64,000 bases of DNA. It comes from Parvibaculum sp. GTDB lineage: Bacteria; Pseudomonadota; Alphaproteobacteria; Parvibaculales; Parvibaculaceae. Below are positions 1 to 8,775 of the stretch, one piece after another. The notes under the pieces were generated by a model. The model was not told where the DNA came from. It was given only the letters and a program-made list of their open reading frames with translations, and searched no databases. The position numbers were made by a program, and so were the translations under genes. Each line of letters starts with the position of its first letter. The stretch's first letter is position 1. The stretch lies in contig NZ_JAUSBV010000005.1 of assembly GCF_030651915.1 (NCBI RefSeq), positions 62,001 through 126,000 on the forward strand, given 5' to 3'.

Positions 1-1850
1 GGGCGGAAAGGTTTGCCGATGTGGTCATCCATGCCGACCTCGAAACAGGCCTCGCGGTCATGCGCCATGGCATTGGCGGTGAGCGCCAGTATCGGGATCG
101 CGACGCCCATTTCGCGCAGCTTGCGTGTGGCGGTCAGGCCGTCCATCACCGGCATCTGCAGGTCCATCAGGATGAGGTCGAAGGTTTCGTTCTGCATTTT
201 CTCCACCGCCGCCGCGCCATCGAAGACGAAGGTGGTGTCGATGCCCGCGAGGTCGAGCACGGAGCCGATGACCTTGCGGTTTATTTCATTGTCCTCGACG
301 ACGAGCACACGGCGGCCGGCCAGCGCGGATGCGGCATGTTTCCTGCCGGTCTCGCATGCCGCCGGCGCGGCGCCGGGTGCGAGCGGCAATTGGACGCTGA
401 AGACGGAGCCCCGCCCCGGTTCGCTCCTGACATCGATCTTTCCGCCCATCGCTTCCACGAGACGCGAAACGATGGCGAGGCCGAGCCCGGTGCCGTCCAT
501 CCGCTGGGCGTCCTCATCATTCGCTTGCTCGAACTCCTTGAAGATGAGGCCGATCTTGTCCGCCGGAATACCGCGCCCGGTGTCACGCACATGCAGGACG
601 AGATCGAGCCCGCTATCGGTAGAGCGCGTTTCCGCGGCAAGCGAAACCTCGCCCGTATCGGTGAACTTCACCGCGTTGCCGATGAGATTGAAGAGAATTT
701 GCGAGATGCGGTCAGGGTCGCCTTTGAGCCAGACGCGTGCCGACAGCGGCAGCACGGCATTGAAGGCGAGGCCCTTCGCCTCCGCGCGCGCCGCCATCAT
801 GTCGCAGACATTGCGCAGAAGCGTCTCGGCATAAAAGTCCTTCTTCGCGATCTCGACCCTGCCCGCCTCGAGCTTGGCCATGTCGAGAACATCGTTGATG
901 ATGGAGAGCAGCATTTCGGCGGAACTGCGCGCGGTGTTGATGAGCGAAAGCTGGTCACCGCTGACGCCGCTTAGTTCCAGCATGTCGAGCATGCCCATCA
1001 CACCAGTCATCGGCGTGCGGATTTCGTGGCTCATGGACGCGAGAAAGGAGTCCTTTGCCGCACTGGCGTGTTTCGCTGCGTCGCGGGCAGCAACAAGTTC
1101 GACGGCAATCCGCTTCTGCGCGGTAATGTCCTGGATTTGCGAGACGAAATAGAGCGGCTCTCCCGCATCCGTGCGCAGGATGGCGACCGCAAGGTGGACC
1201 CAGATGATTTCGCCATCGCTGCGGAAGTAGCGCTTTTCCATCTGATAGGTATTGCGCTTTCCCTCGATGCATTCGTGGAGGAGGTCGAGGTCGCTCTCCA
1301 GATCGTCCGGATGCGTGATATCCTGAAAGGTGAGTTTGAGGAGATCTTTCTCGCTGTATTGAAGCATGTCGCAGATGGCGTCGTTGACCTGGAGCCAGCC
1401 GCCGTCGAGGCCGACAAGCGCGATCCCGTGCGCGGCGCCCTTGAGCGCCATGCGAAAGCGCAGATCGCCCTCGGCATTCGACAGTTCGCCCGAGCAATCC
1501 TGCATCAGCCCGCGAACCGTCGTCCCGCTGCGCTCCGTGCAGAGGATGCGGACGCGGATCGGGCTGCCGGGCAGAGCGAAATCCTCCGTCACGGTGCTGC
1601 CCGCGGCGCAGCTTTCCAGCCAGCGACGCAACTGCGTCCTGGCCGGCAACTGCGCGTCGTGCGCGAGACTGAGACGGCGCGCAACATTGCGCGTGTCGAA
1701 GGTCGGCGAATGAAGTTCGAGATGCTGCGTGAGCAGATCGTAGGACCAGCGGCCGAGGCCGAATGCCTCGACGACAAGGCCCATCGCCCCGTCCGGCGTG
1801 TCGCCGACAGGCTGGTGTCCGGCGGCGGGGTCCGGTCTGGGCGGGTGCAT
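1..1850 (-). CDS. Hybrid sensor histidine kinase (PAS-HisKA-HATPase-REC), C-terminus beyond window
   Basis: The frame reads from ATG at 1850 leftward off the window edge, about 616 codons. Visible domains in order: a variable N-terminus (1-125), a PAS fold (about 128-248), HisKA with the phosphoacceptor in SMSHEIRTP (His about 275), a HATPase domain with N-box LIGNAVKF and G-boxes DTGRGIP and GTGLGLAIV, then a receiver with acidic start VVEDNEIN, phosphoacceptor in LILMDLQMP and the conserved lysine in IGKPF. No transmembrane segment or signal peptide is visible, so it is probably a cytoplasmic autophosphorylating kinase with an internal phosphorelay receiver. A further receiver or Hpt domain could lie beyond the edge. 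The input and output partners cannot be told from the window. The start has no clear Shine-Dalgarno, so the N-terminus is less certain than the rest. Confidence 0.92.
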   Translation of the reverse strand, partial: MHPPRPDPAAGHQPVGDTPDGAMGLVVEAFGLGRWSYDLLTQHLELHSPTFDTRNVARRLSLAHDAQLPARTQLRRWLESCAAGSTVTEDFALPGSPIRVRILCTERSGTTVRGLMQDCSGELSNAEGDLRFRMALKGAAHGIALVGLDGGWLQVNDAICDMLQYSEKDLLKLTFQDITHPDDLESDLDLLHECIEGKRNTYQMEKRYFRSDGEIIWVHLAVAILRTDAGEPLYFVSQIQDITAQKRIAVELVAARDAAKHASAAKDSFLASMSHEIRTPMTGVMGMLDMLELSGVSGDQLSLINTARSSAEMLLSIINDVLDMAKLEAGRVEIAKKDFYAETLLRNVCDMMAARAEAKGLAFNAVLPLSARVWLKGDPDRISQILFNLIGNAVKFTDTGEVSLAAETRSTDSGLDLVLHVRDTGRGIPADKIGLIFKEFEQANDEDAQRMDGTGLGLAIVSRLVEAMGGKIDVRSEPGRGSVFSVQLPLAPGAAPAACETGRKHAASALAGRRVLVVEDNEINRKVIGSVLDLAGIDTTFVFDGAAAVEKMQNETFDLILMDLQMPVMDGLTATRKLREMGVAIPILALTANAMAHDREACFEVGMDDHIGKPFR

Positions 1851-1906
1851 TGGAATTCCGATGATTGTCCGAAGCCGGCTGGATGGCGTTGTCTCTTCGC
1901 CTACTA

Positions 1907-1924
1907 TTAACGCGAGGGCGTTAA
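1907..1924. promoter_or_regulatory. Inverted repeat TTAACGC-GAGG-GCGTTAA
   Basis: Perfect 7-bp arms around a 4-bp centre lie 57 bp upstream of the kinase start. It could be an operator. The TTAA halves resemble CtrA half-sites, but the 10-bp gap between them does not match the usual 7-bp CtrA spacing. The assignment is speculative. Confidence 0.25.
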
Positions 1925-2147
1925 CCCGATCTTGCCATTGGGGCGCCCGGTTTCTTTTTTTGTCCCGAACGACCCGACCGAAAGCGGCCACGATTGTGCT
2001 TTGCGCGCCGGAATTTTCGACATTCCGGCTGTTTCTGCCGGTTTGTGTTATTGCGCCGCAATAAGTAAACACGCCGGAATGCCGCCATTGGACTGTCTCT
2101 GGATTGCCGCAGTCGCCGTCTCGACCAGCATTTACCAAAAAAGTTCG

Positions 2148-2178
2148 TTGACCGTCCCACCCTGGCACAACATAGAAT
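2148..2178 (+). promoter_or_regulatory. Candidate promoter for outer-membrane barrel gene
   Basis: TTGACC at 2148-2153 is followed 17-19 bp later by CATAGA/TAGAAT at 2171-2178. A strong Shine-Dalgarno (AGGGGGGT, about 2195-2202) then precedes ATG 2209. This is sigma70-like by eye only. Confidence 0.35.
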
Positions 2179-2208
2179 TGGCGTTTCATCGATTAGGGGG
2201 GTAACCAG

Positions 2209-2823
2209 ATGAAGACCTTCACCACAGCTGCCGCAGCGGCAGTACTGCTTGGCGCCATGTCGGCACCGGCCTTTGCCGAAGGCGGGCTCTATGGCAAGCT
2301 TTCGGCCGGCGCGCTCATTCTCGACGATGTCGGCGGCAATGTCGGCGGCCCGCCCGTCTCGATCAGCTTCGATACCGGCTGGACCGTTTCCGGCGCCATC
2401 GGCTCGCAGATTAACGAGAATTTCGCCATCGAGGGCGAGCTCACCTATCTGACTGCCGAGTTCGACCAGGGTACAGCCCTCGGCGTCAGCGTGCCGATCG
2501 ACGGCACACTCACCTCCATCCTCGCCATGCTCAATGCCAACCTGCATCCGATGGCGGGCAACAGCTTCGATCCCTATGTCGGTGCCGGCGTCGGCGTCGC
2601 CTTCTCCAACACCGACATCAAGTCCGTGGGCGGCGTGCCGGTCAATGCCGACGACAGCAGCGAAGATCTGGCCCTGCAGGGCACGGCCGGCCTCAACATG
2701 GCGCTCGGCGGCGGCACCAAGATCGGCGCCCAGTACCGCTATATCTGGACCGATACCGGCGGCGGCGGCGTGGACAACATTACCGGTCACGCCTTGACGC
2801 TGCATCTGATCGCAGCTTTCTGA
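2209..2823 (+). CDS. Outer-membrane beta-barrel protein
   Basis: 204 aa. A clear signal peptide (MKTFTTAAAAAVLLGAMSAPAFA, cleaved near residue 23) is followed by about eight short amphipathic strands with alternating hydrophobic residues and Gly/Asp-rich turns. The protein ends in an aromatic (final residues LHLIAAF), the usual signature for BAM-dependent insertion. Size and pattern match the small OmpA-like/OMP_b-brl porin-family barrels common in alphaproteobacteria. It probably sits in the outer membrane as an 8-stranded barrel; a specific function cannot be assigned. It is monocistronic: its own ribosome site lies upstream and a hairpin terminator follows at 2846. Confidence 0.85.
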   Translation: MKTFTTAAAAAVLLGAMSAPAFAEGGLYGKLSAGALILDDVGGNVGGPPVSISFDTGWTVSGAIGSQINENFAIEGELTYLTAEFDQGTALGVSVPIDGTLTSILAMLNANLHPMAGNSFDPYVGAGVGVAFSNTDIKSVGGVPVNADDSSEDLALQGTAGLNMALGGGTKIGAQYRYIWTDTGGGGVDNITGHALTLHLIAAF

Positions 2824-2845
2824 GCAAATCCGCTTGAGAAACGAC

Positions 2846-2877
2846 ATGGCCCGGCCTTGTGCCGGGCCATTGTCTTT
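2846..2877 (+). terminator. Rho-independent-type terminator after the barrel gene
   Basis: A 10-bp perfect stem (ATGGCCCGGC, 2846-2855, with 2861-2870) closes a 5-nt loop and is followed by TGTCTTT. It sits 22 bp past the stop codon. Confidence 0.75.
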
Positions 2878-3009
2878 CCGGTTCCTGCCTTTCGGCGCCG
2901 CCCGCGCCATCCTGTCGCATTCTGGTCAAGATCGGAGGCTAGATAGTCTGGCGCTCGGGGCGCAGGCTTTATTGCCCGGATCGTTCGGGCCAGGAAAAGG
3001 AACCGGATC

Positions 3010-3540
3010 ATGAAGAAGATCGGAGCTTTCTTGTCAGCTCTATCGTTGCTGGCGTTCTCGGCCGTCATGGCCGCGCCGGCCTCGGCCGCCGACGTCTATG
3101 AGACGCTGAAAGGCGATCCGCAGTTTTCGTTGCTGGCGCGGATGATCGAGGCCAATGATCTCAAGTTTCGCTATACGCAAGGCACAATCACCGTTTTCGC
3201 GCCGACCGACGCGGCGCTTCGCGCGCAGCCGGGCGGCGTCGACGACATGCTGACGGGCGACAATCCGAGCGGGAAGGAAAATGCCCGCGCGCTGCTTCTC
3301 TACAGCATTGTGAGCGGCCGCCACACGCCCGAGACACTTGGCGGCAAGGTGACGGAAGCGACGACGCTGCAGCGGGGCAAGGTCCGCATCGACGGCACGC
3401 GCGATCCGATCCGCTATGGCGGCGAGTTCGGCGCCAATGTCGCGGGCGCGGCGATCAGCGCGTCCAACGGCAATATCATCCCGATCGACGCCTTGCCGAT
3501 CCCGGTCTTCGAGGAGACGACGCCGCCCCAGGCACAATAA
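3010..3540 (+). CDS. Fasciclin (FAS1) domain exported protein
   Basis: 176 aa. The signal peptide ends in APASA (cleavage near residue 26). A single FAS1 domain follows, recognised by the FTVFAPTDAA-type segment (here ITVFAPTDAAL, about residues 62-72) and the later SNGNIIPIDALPIPV block (about 152-166). FAS1 domains mediate adhesion or protein-protein contacts in the periplasm or at the surface; no enzymatic function is implied. The protein is close to the minimum one-domain length and ends in a short Pro/Gln tail. It converges with the host-attachment-family gene 10 bp downstream. Confidence 0.85.
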   Translation: MKKIGAFLSALSLLAFSAVMAAPASAADVYETLKGDPQFSLLARMIEANDLKFRYTQGTITVFAPTDAALRAQPGGVDDMLTGDNPSGKENARALLLYSIVSGRHTPETLGGKVTEATTLQRGKVRIDGTRDPIRYGGEFGANVAGAAISASNGNIIPIDALPIPVFEETTPPQAQ

Positions 3541-3550
3541 GTGACGGCGC

Positions 3551-3997
3551 TCAGACGTTGAAGTCGTTCGAAAGCTGTTCCTTGATCTCGCGCGGCGTCA
3601 GCTGGGTGTAATCCTTCGCCCTTTCGCCGATGAGGAGTGCTTTCGTTTCGGGTGCCATCGCCGCGCGCAAATCGCCCAACATTTCAGGCGGCGCGACGAT
3701 GATCAGCTTGTCGAAGGCGCCTTCTCGGGTCTTTTCAAGCAGGGTCTCGGCGACCGCGCGGGCGAAGTCGCGCTTTGCCTGCCGGTGCAGGTCGGTCGGC
3801 GGCTCATAGGCCGAGCGGCGGGCGCCGGTGCTTTCGAAGACGCGGCCAGGACGTTCCGTTCCCTGCTCGCGGGTCGGCGGATTGAGAACCGTCATGTCGG
3901 GCAGTGCCGCAACGGGGTCTTCGTTGCGCTTTTCGCTGGCAAGAAAGCGGGCTTTCTGGCCGTCGGCGACGAGAATCCAGATCAGCGCGGGGCGCAT
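3551..3997 (-). CDS. Host attachment protein family (PF10116-like)
   Basis: 148 aa. The N-terminal strand IWILVADGQKARFL and the C-terminal QLTPREIKEQL segment are typical of the family first described as required for attachment to host cells in rhizobia. No signal peptide or membrane segment is seen, so a cytoplasmic location is likely, and the family name may not describe the real job. The fold resembles eRF1/baeRF-type domains: IIVAPPEMLGDLRAAM resembles the segment seen in bacterial release-factor-like proteins. That link is from family knowledge, not from a motif proven here. It lies downstream of aspS on the same strand, about 95 bp before the aspS stop side. Confidence 0.8.
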   Translation of the reverse strand: MRPALIWILVADGQKARFLASEKRNEDPVAALPDMTVLNPPTREQGTERPGRVFESTGARRSAYEPPTDLHRQAKRDFARAVAETLLEKTREGAFDKLIIVAPPEMLGDLRAAMAPETKALLIGERAKDYTQLTPREIKEQLSNDFNV

Positions 3998-4092
3998 GGC
4001 CTCCTCCTTTGCGGGTGGAGGACCATCCTAACAGCAATGCGGCGGCAACGTCACCGCGACCGAGGCACGCAGGCCCTCAGACGCTCAGGCGC

Positions 4093-5916
4093 TCAGGCGT
4101 CCTTCTTCTTTTCGAGCGGCAATGCCACGCGGATGTGCAGTTCCTTCAACTGCTTCGGCTCGACTTCGGAGGGCGCCTGCATCAGCAGGTCCTGCGCCTG
4201 CTGGTTCATCGGGAACATCGTCACTTCGCGCAGGTTTTCGACGCCGGCCAGCAGCATCACCATGCGGTCGATGCCGGGCGCCAGACCGCCATGCGGCGGG
4301 GCGCCATATTTGAAAGCGTTCAACATGCCGCCGAATTTCGTTTCGACCACCGACTTTTCGTAACCCGCAATCCCGAAAGCCTTGTACATGACATCCGGCT
4401 TGTGATTGCGGATGGCGCCGGAGGACAGCTCGACGCCGTTGCAGACGATGTCGTACTGGAAGGCGGTGATGCCGAGAATTTCATCGGCGTCGCCCTCGCC
4501 CAGCGCAAGGAACCTGTCGAGCGGATAGTTCGGCATCGAGAACGGGTTGTGCGAGAAGTCGATTTTCTTCTCGTCCTCGTTCCATTCGAACATCGGAAAA
4601 TCGACGATCCAGCAGAACTTGAAGACGCCGTCTTCGGTCAGGCCAAGCTCGGTGCCGACGCGGGTGCGCGCGAGGCCTGCAAAGCTGGTGAACTTCGCGG
4701 GCTGGCCAGCGACGAAGAAGACCGCATCGCCCGCCTTGAGGCCAAGCTGGGTGCGGATCGCTTCGGTGCGTTCCGGACCGATGTTCTTGGCAACGGGGCC
4801 GGCGCCTTCGAGCCCACCCGCTTCTTCGCGGAAGAAGATGTAGCCGAGACCCGGCTGGCCTTCGCCCTGCGCCCAGGCGTTCATGCGGTCGCAGAAGGCG
4901 CGGTTGCCGCCGGTCGGGGCCGGGATTGCCCAGACTTCGACCTTGGGGTCCTTCTCGATCAATCCGGCAAAGACCTTGAAGCCCGAGCCGCGGAAATGAT
5001 CGGTGACCGACTGCATCTCGATCGGATTGCGCAGGTCCGGCTTGTCGGAGCCGTATTTGCGCATCGCCTCGGCATAAGGAATGCGGATGAACGGGTAAGG
5101 CGAGACCTTGCGGCCGTTGGCGAATTTCTCGAACAGGCCATGCAGGACCGGTTCGATGGCCGAGAAGACATCGTCCTGATCGACGAAGCTCATCTCGACA
5201 TCGAGCTGGTAGAACTCGCCGGGCGAGCGGTCGGCGCGGGCGTCCTCGTCGCGGAAACAGGGCGCGATCTGGAAGTAGCGGTCGAAGCCCGCCACCATGA
5301 TGAGCTGCTTGAACTGCTGCGGCGCCTGCGGCAGCGCATAAAACTTTCCTGGATGCATGCGCGAGGGGACCAGGAAGTCGCGCGCGCCTTCGGGGCTCGA
5401 GGCGGTCAGGATCGGCGTCTGGAATTCGTTGAAGCCGGCTTCGGTCATGCGGCGGCGAATGTCGGCGATGATCTGCGAGCGCAGCAGGATGTTCGCGTGC
5501 AGCGTCTCGCGCCTGAGATCGAGAAAGCGATAGGTCAGGCGGATGTCTTCCGGGTAGTCCGGCTCGCCGAAGACCGGCAGCGGCAGGTCCTGCGCCTCCG
5601 ACAGCACTTCCATCGCGGCGACCGCGACTTCGATATCGCCGGTCGGCAGGTTCGCGTTGACCGTCTCGGCGGTGCGCGCCACGACCTTGCCCTCGACCAT
5701 GATGACGAATTCGGAACGGAGCTTCTCAGCCAGTCCGAAGGCTTCGGCCCGGTCGGGGTCGAAGACCAGCTGGGTCAGTCCGGCGTTGTCGCGCAGGTCG
5801 ATGAAGAGCAGACCGCCATGGTCGCGCTTGCGGTGGACCCAGCCCGAGAGGCGGATGGTCTCGCCGACATGCGATTTGCGAAGCTCGCCACAAAGGTGGC
5901 TGCGAAAACGGGTCAT
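4093..5916 (-). CDS. aspS: Aspartyl-tRNA synthetase
   Basis: 607 aa, the normal length for a bacterial-type class II AspRS. Charges tRNA with aspartate in the cytoplasm. An N-terminal OB-fold anticodon-binding domain (about 1-110, with [19 protein letters not shown]) is followed by the class II catalytic core: motif 2 at [10 protein letters not shown], the bacterial-specific GAD insertion in the middle, and motif 3 near [10 protein letters not shown] by residue 560. Many alphaproteobacteria lack AsnRS and use a non-discriminating AspRS with GatCAB. That may apply here but cannot be shown from this gene. It is divergent from rnd with about 160 bp between starts. Confidence 0.97.
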   Translation of the reverse strand: MTRFRSHLCGELRKSHVGETIRLSGWVHRKRDHGGLLFIDLRDNAGLTQLVFDPDRAEAFGLAEKLRSEFVIMVEGKVVARTAETVNANLPTGDIEVAVAAMEVLSEAQDLPLPVFGEPDYPEDIRLTYRFLDLRRETLHANILLRSQIIADIRRRMTEAGFNEFQTPILTASSPEGARDFLVPSRMHPGKFYALPQAPQQFKQLIMVAGFDRYFQIAPCFRDEDARADRSPGEFYQLDVEMSFVDQDDVFSAIEPVLHGLFEKFANGRKVSPYPFIRIPYAEAMRKYGSDKPDLRNPIEMQSVTDHFRGSGFKVFAGLIEKDPKVEVWAIPAPTGGNRAFCDRMNAWAQGEGQPGLGYIFFREEAGGLEGAGPVAKNIGPERTEAIRTQLGLKAGDAVFFVAGQPAKFTSFAGLARTRVGTELGLTEDGVFKFCWIVDFPMFEWNEDEKKIDFSHNPFSMPNYPLDRFLALGEGDADEILGITAFQYDIVCNGVELSSGAIRNHKPDVMYKAFGIAGYEKSVVETKFGGMLNAFKYGAPPHGGLAPGIDRMVMLLAGVENLREVTMFPMNQQAQDLLMQAPSEVEPKQLKELHIRVALPLEKKKDA

Positions 5917-6075
5917 GGTGTAACGCCTTGAGATTCCAGCACGAATCGGCGGGAAATATGCATATTGTTATCCGGTCGGAGGCGAAAAGCGCATGGATCG
6001 GCGGGGCTTGTCAAGGGTTGGGCGGGCGCCACAGGCCCCGCGACAGGGGCCGCCGGATCGGTTATAGAGCGGCGC

Positions 6076-7230
6076 ATGGAAATCATCACGACGAATGAGG
6101 CCCTGAGGGCCGCTTGCGGCCGGCTCTCCAAAGCGGGCTTTGTCACAGTCGATACCGAATTCATGCGGGATTCGACCTTCTGGCCGATCCTCTGCCTGAT
6201 CCAGCTTGCCGGACCGGAAGACGAGATCATTGTCGACCCGCTGGCGCCCGATATCGACCTTGCGCCCTTCTACGAGCTGATGCGCAACCAGAAGGTCGTG
6301 AAGGTCTTTCACGCCGCACGGCAGGACATCGAAATCTTTGCCCATGAGGGCGACACGATCCCCGATCCGCTGTTCGACACGCAGGTGGCGGCCATGGTCT
6401 GCGGCTTCGGGGATTCGGTCGGCTACGAGACGCTGGTCAAGCGGCTGGCCGGCGGCGAGGTCGACAAATCATCCCGCTTCACCGACTGGTCGCGGCGGCC
6501 CTTGAGCGACAAGCAGCTCAATTATGCGATGAAGGACGTCACCTATCTGCGGACGATCTATGAGGTTCTGGCCAAGCGGCTGACCCAGACCAAGCGGGTG
6601 CGCTGGGTGACGGAAGAAATGTCGGTGCTGCAAAACCCCGAGACCTATGCGATGCGCCCCGAGAATGCCTGGAAGCGGGTCAAGGGCCGTTTCCGGGGCA
6701 CACGCGGGCTGGCGGTGCTGGTCGAGGTGGCGGCGTGGCGCGAGCGCCAGGCGCAGGAGCGCGACATGCCGCGTTCGCGCATCATGAAGGATGACGCGCT
6801 GGCCGAAATCGCCACGCAGATTCCACGCTCGCTGTCGGATCTCGACGGGCTTCGCGCCGTGCCCAAGGGCTTTTCCAACAGCCGCTCGGCGGCGAGCCTT
6901 ATGGAAGCGATCGAGCGCGGCCTTGCGATGAAGGAAGAGGACATTCCGGTGGTCGACGGGCCGGCGCCCCTGCCGCCCGGCATCGGACCGCTGGTCGAAC
7001 TGCTCAAGGTGCTGCTCAAGATCAAATGCGAGGAGCATGACGTGGCGCAGAAGCTGGTCGCCAATGTGTCCGACCTGGAACTGATCGCGGCGCAAGCCGA
7101 GCCCGACGTGTCGGCGCTGACAGGCTGGCGGCGCGAGCTGTTCGGCGAAGATGCGCTGAAGCTGAAGCGGGGCGAACTTGCGATTGGCGTCAATGGCAAG
7201 CGGATTGTGCTGATCGAGACGAAGCGATAG
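6076..7230 (+). CDS. rnd: Ribonuclease D
   Basis: 384 aa. A 3'-5' exoribonuclease that trims tRNA and other small RNA 3' ends. The DEDD exonuclease domain occupies about residues 1-175, with Exo [11 protein letters not shown], Exo II around [12 protein letters not shown] and Exo [12 protein letters not shown], the last supplying the Tyr and Asp of the DEDDy subclass. One HRDC domain follows (about 205-290, starting after the FRGTRGL segment), then a C-terminal helical region. ATG 6076 was chosen over an in-frame start 111 bp upstream because the conserved exonuclease fold starts directly after it and the extra residues look like untranslated leader. It converges with ppx. Confidence 0.93.
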   Translation: MEIITTNEALRAACGRLSKAGFVTVDTEFMRDSTFWPILCLIQLAGPEDEIIVDPLAPDIDLAPFYELMRNQKVVKVFHAARQDIEIFAHEGDTIPDPLFDTQVAAMVCGFGDSVGYETLVKRLAGGEVDKSSRFTDWSRRPLSDKQLNYAMKDVTYLRTIYEVLAKRLTQTKRVRWVTEEMSVLQNPETYAMRPENAWKRVKGRFRGTRGLAVLVEVAAWRERQAQERDMPRSRIMKDDALAEIATQIPRSLSDLDGLRAVPKGFSNSRSAASLMEAIERGLAMKEEDIPVVDGPAPLPPGIGPLVELLKVLLKIKCEEHDVAQKLVANVSDLELIAAQAEPDVSALTGWRRELFGEDALKLKRGELAIGVNGKRIVLIETKR

Positions 7231-7248
7231 AGCGCGGCCGTCCGTCGC

Positions 7249-8745
7249 TCACCTGCCGATGCGGATATCGCCCTTGCGGCCGATGGTGCGGGCGAGCGCA
7301 CCCAGTCGCTTGACGACGATTTCACCGATCAAGGGCTCGTGACGCTTCGGCACAACCAGCGTCAGCGCGTTCTTTCCGGCTTCGAGCCTGGTCTTCGGCA
7401 ACATGCCCATGGTGGCGCCCGACAGGGTGAAGGCAAGGCGCAGCGCGAGGCCCAGCACCAGCGCGCGCGCATGCTCACGCTCGCCGATAAGACCGGCGAG
7501 ATTGCCCAGCATTTGCGGTTCTCCCCTGCCCTCGTGACGGTGATAGCCGACGCGGGCGAGAAACAACCGCCCGGCGTGGTCGATGCCCGAAAAAGGTGCC
7601 AGCAAGATCTGCGTCATCGCATGATGGGCGCGGTAGTCCGGATGCACGTACCAGCCGATGTCGGCCAGGATGCAGGCGGCGCGGCGCAAGCGCTCCTCCG
7701 CCGGCGTTTCGCCCAGCACGCCGTCGGCAAAAAGCGGCGCCGTCCATTTGAAGAACTCGCCGCCATGCTGCGGGAAGCGCGCAAGACGACCGGCCAGGTC
7801 GCGGCAGCCGGCGATCAACGGGTCTTTCGCCTGCTCCTTCTTGTCGAGGCGGTCGAAGAGGATACCTTCGCGCAAGCCATAGGCCGAAATCACCACTTCC
7901 TTCGCCTTCATCGCGGTGATGACCTTGTCGAGAACCAGCGCGCCGAAAGGCAGCGCCTCAACGCGACGTTCCGAGACGTCGGGAATCTGGGCGAGCGACT
8001 TCGGACCCAGCTTTTCGATCAAGCGGGCGATATCGGCGGCGTCGCGCGCCGGAATTGTATATTGGTGGAGGACGTGGATCGGGTAGTCGCGATGCGCCAT
8101 GTGGATGCGGGCGAGGTTTCGCCAGACGCCACCGACGGCATAGAAGCGCTTGCCCTGCACATCCTTCAGCCATTCATGCTCGCCGAGCGCCCGATCAACC
8201 ACGGCTTCGGCCTCGGCGAGGCTGCCATGGGCCAGATCGATCAGGCGAAGCGGACCAATGGGAAGCGTCGTGCCGGGCCCGGGTTTGCCGCTCGAGACAG
8301 GCACCAGCTCGAGGCTGCCGCCGCCAAGATCGCCGACCAGTCCTTCGGCCTCGGGGATACCCGACAGGACCCCCTGCGCCGAGAGGCGCGCCTCATCGGC
8401 GCCGGAGAGCAAGTCGATCGAAAATCCGCAGATATTTTCGGCGCGCGCCAGGAAGGCTGCCCCGTCCTCGGCATCGCGGACGGCCGCCGTCGCCGCGGCG
8501 ACAAGCACCGGCACGCCGATCTGCTCGCGCAACGCCATGAAACGCCGGAGCGCGTCGAGCGCGCGCTCGATGCCCTTGGGATCGAGCCGCCCGGTCGAAC
8601 CGAGCGAGCGGCCGAGACCGGCCATCACTTTCTCGTTGAAAACGAGCACCGGATTGCGCTCGGCGCCCGCATAGACGACGAGGCGCACAGAATTGGAACC
8701 GATGTCGACAATGCCGAACCGGCCGCCGGGTTTTCCGCGGCTCAA
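7249..8745 (-). CDS. ppx: Exopolyphosphatase / Ppx-GppA family phosphatase
   Basis: 498 aa. Hydrolyses terminal phosphates from polyphosphate and possibly pppGpp. The actin-like ATPase fold shows phosphate-1 motif GIVDIGSNSVRL near the N-terminus and phosphate-2 motif VGDLGGGSLEL about residue 140. The C-terminal half carries the HD-like helical region of long Ppx proteins, with HPDYRAHH in its core. The start codon is TTG. The only strong ribosome site (GGAGG) sits 7 nt before it, and the neighbouring ATG is out of frame and stops at once, so the TTG is credible. It is 30 bp downstream of ppk, most likely co-transcribed, so both synthesis and breakdown of polyphosphate sit in one operon. Confidence 0.93.
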   Translation of the reverse strand: MSRGKPGGRFGIVDIGSNSVRLVVYAGAERNPVLVFNEKVMAGLGRSLGSTGRLDPKGIERALDALRRFMALREQIGVPVLVAAATAAVRDAEDGAAFLARAENICGFSIDLLSGADEARLSAQGVLSGIPEAEGLVGDLGGGSLELVPVSSGKPGPGTTLPIGPLRLIDLAHGSLAEAEAVVDRALGEHEWLKDVQGKRFYAVGGVWRNLARIHMAHRDYPIHVLHQYTIPARDAADIARLIEKLGPKSLAQIPDVSERRVEALPFGALVLDKVITAMKAKEVVISAYGLREGILFDRLDKKEQAKDPLIAGCRDLAGRLARFPQHGGEFFKWTAPLFADGVLGETPAEERLRRAACILADIGWYVHPDYRAHHAMTQILLAPFSGIDHAGRLFLARVGYHRHEGRGEPQMLGNLAGLIGEREHARALVLGLALRLAFTLSGATMGMLPKTRLEAGKNALTLVVPKRHEPLIGEIVVKRLGALARTIGRKGDIRIGR

Positions 8746-8775
8746 TGCATAACCTCCGCCGTTGGACGCCGGAAG

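Larger units (their letters stand above)
1851..2208. other. Divergent intergenic region
   Basis: About 360 bp separates two divergent genes and holds no convincing ORF. It contains a 7-bp perfect inverted repeat at 1907-1924 and a candidate promoter for the outer-membrane gene at 2148-2178. Nothing else was recognised. Confidence 0.6.

Noticed and set aside
21-1910. Plus-strand frames (21-974, 1026-1910) over the left edge
   Set aside because: They are antisense to the PAS-HisKA-HATPase-REC protein, which reads without a break off the edge.
3904-5931. 675-codon open frame antisense to aspS
   Set aside because: Shadow frame: GC-rich codons of a full, motif-bearing aspS keep the opposite strand open. 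It has no recognisable domain or ribosome site.
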